Shown here: positions 55,761 through 64,000 of the stretch, in pieces
How positions within the stretch are numbered: the stretch's first letter is position 1
How the letters are laid out: each line of letters opens with the position of its first letter
Assembly (NCBI RefSeq): GCF_000340215.1
Contig: NW_006921534.1
Span: 2,933,057 to 2,997,056 of the forward strand
Length of the DNA stretch: 64,000 bases
Origin: Pseudocercospora fijiensis CIRAD86
Taxonomy: Eukaryota; Ascomycota; Dothideomycetes; Mycosphaerellales; Mycosphaerellaceae
Direction: 5' to 3'
Notes under the pieces: generated by a model
Database searches by the model: none
Seen by the model: only the letters and a program-made list of their open reading frames with translations
What the model was told of the DNA's origin: nothing
Translations under genes and position numbers: made by a program

Positions 55761-56097
55761 GCTACCGAGGGTAATATAACCTATAGCAATATAGGCAGCT
55801 ATATTTAGCAAGATAGGATGACGAGACTGTCGCTTAGGCTAGTAACTAGAGCCCTGCAATATAGGCATTATAGAAGTATAACATAAACAATATGCTATAC
55901 GAGGTTGATGCCCTATCTACAATATAGAAGGAGGCCTCTTATATAGGCTCAAAACTAGCCTATAGGTATAGGGCCGGTTACTAGCTAATATCCCTCCCTT
56001 TCTTCGTATCTAACTAGACACGCTTTACATTGCGCGCTTAAAACAAATATGTATGCATCCTTAGCGTTCTTAGCTAAGGCCATTTTTAGAACTCCGC
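55760..56097. other. Inter-element sequence
   Basis: About 340 bp, less depleted in CA/TG than its surroundings (for example ACAATATGC, TGTATGCATCC). No ORF or repeat end recognised. Confidence 0.35.
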
Positions 56098-56122
56098 AAT
56101 AATACCCCCGGGGTAGCATTAA
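56098..56122 (+). repeat. CCCCCGGGG palindromic motif, copy 1
   Basis: Core TACCCCCGGGGTA flanked by AATAA and GCATTAA. Same orientation as copies 2 and 4. Confidence 0.75.
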
Positions 56123-56175
56123 TCCTAGATACTATAATTATACAAAAACAACTTCCTAAGCAATACTATACAGAC

Positions 56176-58914
56176 CTACTATTGCTTTAACGCGCCGTAA
56201 TCCTTACTAGCAATAACCTTATCTGCTAGTCGGTTCTCGAAATCTCCTCTGTATGCGTTAAAGCTATCGGCACCGAAGTACTATCCCTCGTAGAAAGCTT
56301 AATTAACGAGGAGGTTAGCAGCCTTTTCCTTCGTAGCATTCTCCTAATCGTATAGATATTCCTTAAGTCCCTCGTTATTAAGCTAGAGGATCTGTTTAAC
56401 TTCGTTCTAAACAACGTAACTTAACTAAGGAATCCTACTAACTAGGGCGTCGGAGATGCAACTAAGGCCTTCGACTAAGATAGCGGTAGGGAAGGGGAAC
56501 GGTACGAAGGTGTTCGAACCTAGAAAGGCGGTTAGATTATAGTACGCCTTAGCAACCTCGGCGACGGTTAAGTTATCGTAACCCTTAATCTTAGTGCCGT
56601 CGATAACGCGAGAGTAGCCTAGGTTAATTAATATGCGGTTGCTCTTAGTCTTTAGATTACTATATAGTAGGTATAGCATCTAAATAGAGACTTCGCACTC
56701 CTTTAGAGGGTTGAGGATCTACTCCGCCTTACGCCCCTTACTATTAGGCTAACTATCGAATATATAGTCGAGGTCGTCGTCGGTAAGGTGCTTGTTAGTA
56801 AGCTTGCTAATCTTACTTAGTAGGACTAGGCTACGAGCCTTAAGCTTCTTAACCTAGTTCGTAAAGACCTCGGGCTAATATATACCTTCGACAATAGTAG
56901 AGTAACTAGTCTTATCCTTAGATATAAGACAGACCTTAATACGTAGGTAACTAGTACCCTCGCTAGCTGCGAGCTTAACTATATCTTATCCGAGACGAGC
57001 AGACTCCTTAGAAGGATAGTTGTTATAAGTACCGCTAACCTTAAAGAACTTAGTAGGCTTAGGGATAGAGATAAGCTCGTATACGTAATTAGGTCGAAGG
57101 GCGACAGCTAAGAGCTATAGGGCAGGGTACTAGCGGACGATTTGGTTACTTATACTATAAGTTTGAAGGGCATTGCGGCCTTCCTACTTAGACTTAGGCA
57201 TCGCACGTATATACTAAAGGTATATTTCAAACTCCTCCTATATTAGGTCGATAAGGAAAGGAAGATATGCTCTACGAGGCTCTTGCAACTAGCTAAAGAC
57301 TTAAGGGAAGATAGTATTACTAGTCTAGCGAAAGCGGTCGAAGGAAGTGCCCTAGCTAAGGATACCGGTAACGAACTTGCTCTAGCGATCTGTTAGCGTA
57401 AGGGCGCGAGTGACAGTACTAGTAGGGTTGAACGCGTAGAGTCCTAGAGATGTCGGGGCGGCAATAGGGCGTCTAGGAAACTAGTCCGTATAGGCCTAAT
57501 TAGCCTTAAGGGCAGCGAAGGCGTCTTAATTAGGAACCTCGCGACTAATCTTTAATAGGCGGCCGACGAGGACAATCGCCTTAGCACTAGTATAGAGACT
57601 ATAGACCTTAGCGGCCTTCTTAATATAGTTAGTATACATAGAGAACGGCTCTTCTCCTAGCTTACTAAGGTCGTCGAGCTGTTAATAGATAGATAGGGCG
57701 GTAGGAGCTTCGCCTATATCGGCTTTAGGAACTATATCGATCTTAGTAATAAGGTGCGTAATAGAGTCGCCCTTATAAGAACTATAGATGTTCTTAGTTA
57801 ATAGGATCGGCGAGAGCCCTCTATCTCTACGCTCGCTAAAGGAGCCTTCGGAGGAGATATCTTCTAGTAGTATATCTAGTATATTAACATCCGAGTTACT
57901 ATAGTTAGTACTATAGTTAGCCCTAGAAGGGGCGCTGTACTTCTTAGTAGCCTTGCGGAGAGCCTAGCGAGTATACAATACCTTCTTACGCGCTACTTCG
58001 GCCTTAGCGCGCTCGTCCTTAACTTCCTAAGGGACCTTACGGTTACGGATCGAGCGACGGTCTTAAGCCTATATCTCCGTAGCGAGCGCGAGACTAGTAG
58101 CCGTATCGGCCTCGATTTCTAGGCGAAGAGCCTTACGTTTAAGGACATTAACGATAGGAGCCTCTTAACCTTTAATAATAAAACCTATACTATTAATGCG
58201 ATAGCCCTTCTCTTTTAGTAGATCCTTAGTTGTCTATATATTAAGATCGATCTAGACAATTGCATCGTAGTGCCGCTTCTAGTAGGATATCGTAAAGTCG
58301 TTAAGCGCAAAGGATAAGTTAAGTAACTGCTTGCCTACCTTCTTACTAGCGGTAGACATACGATAGATTATAGTGCGGGAAAGGTACTTAGCGCCTTAAC
58401 GACGGACCTTGTACTTATTAACGAACGAAGAGACCTGCTTTGTACGCTCTTGTCTACCGTAGGCGAAGTCAATAAGGCTCTTAGGAAGACTACTTAGTCC
58501 TCCCTAATGTTCAAAGGCCTAGTCGAGGGTCTTAAAGCGTAAGCGAATCTAGGTGCCGGCCGTCTCGAGGCTATAGACGATAGGAAAGGCTTGTTCGATA
58601 TCTATATCGTTAAGGACCTCGCGCTTAAAGACACGCTTACCGATAGACTAACGCAAGTTGTTTATACCGTATATAACTAAGATAGTAGCCTTCTTAATAT
58701 TCCTATTAATAACGCGTAGTAGGGTACGAGCGTTCTAGATCTTCTCTTAAGGGTCTTTAAGGGCGGTAACGATCTAGAAGCAGTGCTCGAGGCTAGTTAT
58801 AGTAGCTAAGGCGCTATCGGAGGGGGCTTCGATCGGGACTAGTACGCCTAGGTTTAGGGCTCGTAGGTTGCTGCTACTGCTAGCACCTAGCGGATTTAGG
58901 GCGCCGGAAGACAT
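56176..58914 (-). pseudogene. RIPed single-frame ORF of 911 codons, unknown family
   Basis: ATG at 58914 (MSSGALNPLGASSSSNLRA) is preserved, and the frame keeps phase for 2,736 nt down to TAG TAG at about 56179-56176, interrupted only by RIP-type stops. Readable parts: LRVINRNIKKATILVIYGIN, RKALRLEIEADTATSLALA, an Arg/Lys-rich stretch, ALQ-YSISNQIVRQYPALQL, FFKVSGTYNNYPSKESARLG and near the end YSNLKTKSNRILINLGYSRV followed by YNLTAFLGSNTFVPFPFP. No polymerase, protease or nucleic-acid enzyme motif was recognised. It lies between two copies of the CCCCCGGGG motif and downstream (minus sense) of the Gypsy pol, so it may be part of the same or an adjacent element, but not a normal gag position. 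Confidence 0.5.
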
Positions 58915-59336
58915 CTTAGTCGACCGGAGCGGAAAGGAGTTAGTAACGAGCTTGCAAAAACGTTCGTAGCTTATTAATAATAATTAAAGGGTTTAGATAG
59001 AAGGAGAGGGAGGGGTAGGCGGTAGTAAGTTAGTTAGTGTTCGAGTAGAAGAAAAAGCTTAGAAGGCTCGCCTTAAATAGGGTACGAAGGTAGCGTAGTC
59101 CGTATATTCCGGTAAAGCAAACGGATAACGATTATATATAGACCCTAAAAAGTAAAGCTGTATACGAGACTCCTTTATTAGTAGGGCGGCTAAAGTTTAA
59201 CAATCGATCTAGCTAATTGCTAGTAGCGACTACGCGCCTTTGTTAACCTCTAGCTTTCGTAGATTCCCGCGTACTCGAAATATAACTAGTTAGTTCGAGT
59301 ACCTAGTAGTAATCTATAGTAGTAAGGCTAGCGGGA

Positions 59337-59363
59337 CTAATAACACCCCCGGGGTAGTATTAG
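59337..59363 (+). repeat. CCCCCGGGG palindromic motif, copy 2
   Basis: CTAATAACACCCCCGGGGTA then GTATTAG. Near-perfect palindrome. Confidence 0.75.
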
Positions 59364-59765
59364 CTTTCCTTTAGAGATGCTCGGCAACTAGGAGCAAATC
59401 GCCTAGGCCTAGCGTAGCTTGCGTTAGCCTATAGCACTATCGTTGTAGATGTAGCATTACCTTTTATAGCAGTAGGTATATGAACGTAGCCTGTGCATTC
59501 TTCTTTCTTCTAGACACTAAGCTTAGTAGCCTAAGGTCCCTATTCTTAGAGGCTATAGGCCTAGGTTGCTATGTCTATCTAAGAGCTAGGAAGGGAGAGG
59601 GATCCTCCCTTTCTTAGTATCCTATATAGCTAGTGCTAGTTAGGGCAGGAACATCCTCTAGTAGAGTATCTTGTTGTCGTTATTACTTAAGGAAGGTTGC
59701 TAGAGTCTAGGAATCTAGAGGGAAGTAGTCCTAGAAGGGTAGAGGGGTTAGGTTCGGCTATCTTC

Positions 59766-59792
59766 CTAATACTACCCCCGGGGTATTATTAG
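59766..59792 (-). repeat. CCCCCGGGG palindromic motif, copy 3 (inverted)
   Basis: CTAATACTACCCCCGGGGTA then TTATTAGG; closest to the reverse complement of copy 2. Confidence 0.75.
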
Positions 59793-60049
59793 GAAAACAC
59801 GCCTCGTACAGTTCTATCTAAGGAAACAAGAGCGAAGGAATAAAGTTATAGCAACATTAATCGAAGGTAAAGGCAAAAGCAAAAGACAATAACAGGATAA
59901 ACTAAAAGCAACAAACGAGAGCATAAACATTAGTAGGAACAGATAATAGGTAAGGACTAAAGGTATAGGGCGGCACTACATTAATAGCGCGGAGAACGAT
60001 CGACAAGAGTAAGGAAGCAACGTAGTAGAGGCAAGGAAGAGCAAGCAAT

Positions 60050-63000
60050 TATTTAGTCTCGGGATTTAGTCTCGGGATCTAGCTATAATTCTAGGCGGTC
60101 TTCGTCGCTAGACTAGTTAGGTTCCTCGGAGTTAGAGTTAGATAGCTAGAAGTCTAGTTCACTATTAGAATCGGAATCAATATCGGAAACGCTCTATATA
60201 TAGTTAATCCGTATATAACCCTCCCTCTATTCTTAAGTTATTCCTAATAGCTTACTAAGACGAACCTAGGGATAGGCATAGTTCTTAGGTAGAACAGGAT
60301 CTATAATAGCGGCAGGATCCTCCTCCCGATAGGCATCTAAGGACGGTAGAGGGTCTATAGAGGCACTAACTTCCTCCTTAGTCGGCGGAGGGCGGGCAGG
60401 TTCGCGTAACTTAACGATCTTCTTTAGATTAGCCCGAGGGTAAGAGTGCTTTAAGGTAGCACTATCTAGCTCCTAAAGAAGGTATACGGAACCCGAGTAA
60501 AGGACCTCCTTTACTCTATAAGGACCCTTCCACTTAAAGGCTAGCTTATAGGAGTAACTATACTCTAGTTCGGACCGGTATAGAAGGACTATATCGCTAA
60601 CCTTTAGAGGTTCCTAATCAACAGCATTATAGTTATTAAAATACTACTTCGCCTCTTCCCGAAGCCGACGTTGTCGAGTAAGACCCTCTTAAGAAGTCGT
60701 AGTTATATCCTTAAGAGCCTTAGCCCGTAGGGTAAGAAGGTCTGCCCTAGTACGAATAGACCCCTAATCGTAAACGCCGTACGTACGGTAGGACAATTCA
60801 ATAGGAAGAACGGCGTCCCTCCTAATTATAAGTTCCGCTAGTATAAGTCTAGTCGTGTCGACAATAGTAGTTCGGTCCGCCTAGAGAAGGGCCGGGACGC
60901 GGGTAGAAATAGGAACTAATCTGTCGCTACTATTAGTTATCTTAGACAGGGCATTAATTAACGACCGATAGCCGCGCTTAATAATAGCATTCGACTAGGG
61001 ATAGTACAGGGAGATGCGAACGTTCTTAGCCCTATACGAAACAAGTAGCGCTTAAACCTCCTTAGCTATATTGTTCGTAGCGTTGTCTAAGATAACCTCG
61101 TAAGGTGTTCCCTAGCGGCAAAACAGATCCTTAAATAGGAAGGTAGCTATATTACGGGCATTAATGGCACCGCAACCTTTATAGAAATAATAGGCCTCCG
61201 GCTATCGAGAAAGACCCTCTCGAATAATATATAGGCTATTGTTGCGGCTAAGATAGACCCTATCGCTATACTACCGCTCCCTAACTAACTAGGTAGCAGG
61301 GATACGAAGCTCTCCTAGACGCCGGTAGCTGTTCCTAAAGTTGCATTTAGGACAGCTCTTATAGTAGCGGGAGACATTAGCCTATACGCCGTCCTACTAG
61401 TAGCGTCGACGAAGGATATCGAAGGTGCCCTCCGCCGCCCGGTAGCTAAGCTTATCGTAAACGGAGCGAAGGATTTCTTGTCGGGCTGCTAGATCGTTAA
61501 TAATACGCTAGAGCGGTGCATTAATTATAGCCTATCGCTAAAGGATGCGATCTTTAATAAGGAACCTCCGAGAATAGCGAATAACACGACGGTATTAACT
61601 CCTTAATAGACTAGGAGCTCTCTTCGTATAGGTAAGGAAGTAGGCGATATTATAGGAGTCGTTAGAGTAGACCCTATTAAGGATATTATCCCTGCCTAGT
61701 TCGCCCGCCTTAGCATCGTCCTAGTCCTCGCTATTAGTAGCAGGGTCGTCGTTAGGCTAGTTACTAGGTTAGTCGTCGGCAGTAGACCTAGTAATTACTG
61801 GCATAGCATTAATATAGAAGGTAGTAAAGAAGGTACGGTTAATAACCGCGTCGATATCCTCTCCTTCTATTATCTCGGCGATGTCTTCCTCTATAGTAGG
61901 CCTTCTAGAAAGGCTATCCGGTCTAGTGTACTTCTTGCTAGGAACATAGAAGACGTCGAAATTAAACAAATAGATCTAGGCAACCTACCGAGCTATCGTA
62001 GAGTTAGGCAAGTCGGAGGCTATACGGTTAAGTTAATAGACTAGCGTCTAAGCGTCGACTTCTAGGCGAAAGAACACTCTAAAGAGCTAAGGTCGGAACT
62101 TCTTAAGAGCCTTATAGACACTAAGGCACTCTCGCTTGCTAGTATCGTATCGGGCCTCGATAGGTTTCTATAGACCGGACTCGTACCGGATAGGGTAACG
62201 TAAGGAGGGCTCCTTACGATTATACTACATTAGTATCTCGCCGTAGCCTTCCCCGCTCGAGTCGATAGCAATAATTAGTAGACCTGCGCCTTCCGAGTAG
62301 TTAATAGAGGTAAGTGTAGGCGCGCTAACAAGTGCCTTAGTAATCTTGTCCTTAGCGGCTTAGTAAACGGAGGTCTATTCAAACTCTATATCCTTCTTAA
62401 GCAAGGCGTATAGAGGCTTGCATACTAACGTAAAGTTTTCGACCTAGATACGGAAGTAGGAGACTACTCTAAGCTAGATCCGGACATCTTTCTAATAGGT
62501 AGGGTCTAGCTAGGACACAATCTTTAGGACCCGTGTATTGTTAGGATAGCGGCCGTTCTTATTAGTTACAAACCCGACAATGTTTATTCGTTTATATAGG
62601 AGCTAAAGCTTCTCCCTATACACCGTTAAGTTAGCTCGCTCTAGGTCGTAGAGGACACTATCGAGGTTCTAAATGTATTCGAGGAAGAACCTACGGATGC
62701 TAGGCTCTACTTCTTTATTATCGTACCTAGTTTTAGGGCCCTTAATACCGATGTCGTTAAGGAAAGGCATCGCTATATAGGAGATATAGGCCGCGAGGAC
62801 TTGGTTTATAATGCGAACGAACTAGGCTACGGAGTTAGTTGCCCCTTATAGAAGGGTAGTTTGTCTATATAGCCTAAGAGGTGTCTCGAAACTAGTAAGG
62901 TCGCGGCTATTAGGATAGAGAGGGATCTAGTCGTAGCCTAAGAAAACATCAACTAGTAAGGCTATAACACAGTTAGTAAAGGCTTCTAAGAACCTATTAG

Positions 63001-63660
63001 TCTCCGGAGGAAGATTAGCATCTCTAATCGTAACTGCATTAAACTTTTGTATAGCGTTAATTAGCCGATACTTCTTTAGCTCCCTAGGAGCTGTCTTCTT
63101 CTAAACTAGGAAGTATAGATTGCGATACGAGGCATAGGAAGGCTCTAAGGTGCCAGCCTTTATACGCTGCCGTATTATGTCCTTAACTATACCTCTTAGG
63201 CTTAGGTTTAACTTAAACCCTAGGTAAGCCTAAGGCTTATACTTAATCGTTCGGATCCTCTATAGAGGGGCAACCTCCGGGTTGATCCTACCTAGATGCG
63301 TAAAGTTATATGCTAATACGGCTTCGCGGTTGTATAGAAGCTCGTATAGCAAATCCAGTTCGAGATCCGAAAGCTCGATACTAGGTTTAATATTCGCTAG
63401 TCTCTCCGGCGTTAGCCTCGATCCCCTAGGAATAGCGGAGAACTTTTTAGTAATATACCTCTAGTCGTATAGACTATCCCTAGGTGTTAATATCGCTTCG
63501 CGGTTAAGGCACTTTTATCGCTAGTTAGGATTTCCGCTAGGATTAGACCTATCGGTTATATATACGCTACCCTTTACGGGCTTAATCTTGTTAGCTACCC
63601 TCTTATATAGGGTATATATACTAACCGCTCGTAATACCCGAGCCCTCTCTCTTTAACGTT
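60050..63660 (-). pseudogene. Second Ty3/Gypsy pol (RT, RNase H, integrase), minus strand, inactivated
   Basis: Order on the minus strand: RT from about 63.3 kb (YKP-x-AYLGFKLNLSLRGI, a KKYRLINAIQKFNAVTI segment, LVDVFLGYD) with its catalytic box FLNDIGIKGP at 62750-62764 (first Asp of the pair now Asn). RNase H ends with FDVFYVPSKKYTRPDSLSRR (about 61.9 kb). In the integrase, SCPKCNFRNSYRRLGELR belongs to the zinc finger; the core shows VILDNATNNIAKEV, but YYP-x-SNAIIKRGYRSL has Lys where the catalytic Glu belongs. It ends near 60.05 kb with an acidic tail. Upstream of RT neither Gag nor protease is seen before 63.8 kb, so the copy looks 5'-truncated or rearranged. Confidence 0.8.
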
Positions 63661-64000
63661 AGGCCCGGAGATTAGCGTAGTAGAACAGCGCGTAAACTTT
63701 ATTAGAAGTCTCCTTAAGTCGGTAGGTATGTAGCTAGTAATCCTAATTTATAATTCCGGCGAAAACGTTAGATTCCTAATAACACCCCCGGGGTAGCATT
63801 AGCTCGGCGCTCTAATTAGTTAGTTCGGATTCGGGCTCGGGTAGATCCGCTTCCGGCGGCGATGCCTACGATAGCATTATTACCGAGATTCGTACACTAG
63901 GTAGTCGTTGTACTGTTATGCTCGCTATCGCTTCGAGCATTCGTTTTCTTAGTATAGAGCCTAGGAACTAGCCTTATCGTACGGAGCGGCGCACCTCTAG
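63661..64000. other. Right edge: flank of the Gypsy pol
   Basis: RIPed sequence without a readable frame apart from the palindromic motif at 63776-63802. The expected Gag/LTR of the minus-strand Gypsy would lie here or beyond the window; it is not evident. Confidence 0.35.
63776..63802 (+). repeat. CCCCCGGGG palindromic motif, copy 4
   Basis: CTAATAACACCCCCGGGGTA then GCATTAG; differs from copy 2 by one C/T transition. Confidence 0.75.

Larger units (their letters stand above)
58915..60049. other. Non-coding stretch between the unknown ORF and the Gypsy pol, with two palindromic motifs
   Basis: About 1.1 kb with no readable frame. It contains motif copies 2 and 3, in opposite orientation and 429 bp apart. 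Parts at 59.85-59.95 kb are A-rich and hardly RIPed. Could be an LTR-like or terminal region, but no direct long repeat partner is in the window. Confidence 0.4.

Noticed and set aside
59337..63802. Palindromic motifs as ends of two LTRs of the minus-strand Gypsy
   Set aside because: Sequence beyond the 27-bp motif does not match between copies, so they are not long terminal repeats.

Overview
The window is a stretch of nuclear chromosome from a filamentous ascomycete (Pezizomycotina; a Dothideomycete of the Mycosphaerellaceae type is my guess from overall protein character). The genes carry short GT-AG introns, mostly about 60-170 nt. The repeats show the hallmark of repeat-induced point mutation (RIP): CpA and TpG are almost absent, TpA is abundant, and reading frames recognisable as transposon proteins are peppered with TAG/TAA where Gln or Trp codons stood. 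No tRNA, rRNA or CRISPR array was seen.

Layout. (1) 1-15019 is ordinary gene-dense euchromatin: a secreted virginiamycin-B-lyase-like propeller, a carboxymuconolactone-decarboxylase-like protein, a coiled-coil protein, a helix-hairpin-helix protein, an MmgE/PrpD-family enzyme, an F-box-like protein, a probable cupin-like protein, a Gly/His-rich disordered protein and several hypotheticals. (2) 15031-26209 is an 11.2-kb RIP-degraded element with 31-bp inverted repeats near both ends and an 11-bp direct repeat flanking it. It carries two convergent intron-containing genes and has a 4.9-kb Tad/I-like LINE nested inside, with its own 15-bp target-site duplication. (3) 26221-30490 is a non-RIPed island holding the mitochondrial calcium uniporter gene and a Cys-rich GPI-type surface protein gene. 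(4) 30490-64000 is a solid block of RIPed, nested elements: a PIF/Harbinger DNA transposon with a SANT/Myb-like partner gene, two large unidentified ORFs, a 15.3-kb Ty3/Gypsy-like LTR element (130-bp LTRs, 5-bp target duplication) with a roughly 1,700-codon extra ORF after integrase, an intact-frame 911-codon unidentified ORF, and a second, minus-strand Gypsy pol running towards the right edge.

The two compartments meet at sharp boundaries. The host genes look intact and show no operon-like relationship; they are individually transcribed housekeeping or accessory genes. In the repeats, RIP has hit the catalytic motifs themselves (for example the second Asp of the RT YxDD box, the protease DTG, the Harbinger first Asp), because those motifs contain TpG at codon junctions. 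The most unusual items are the extra 3' ORF of the LTR element, the TIR element with two convergent genes, and a 27-bp CCCCCGGGG palindrome that occurs four times between 56 and 64 kb.
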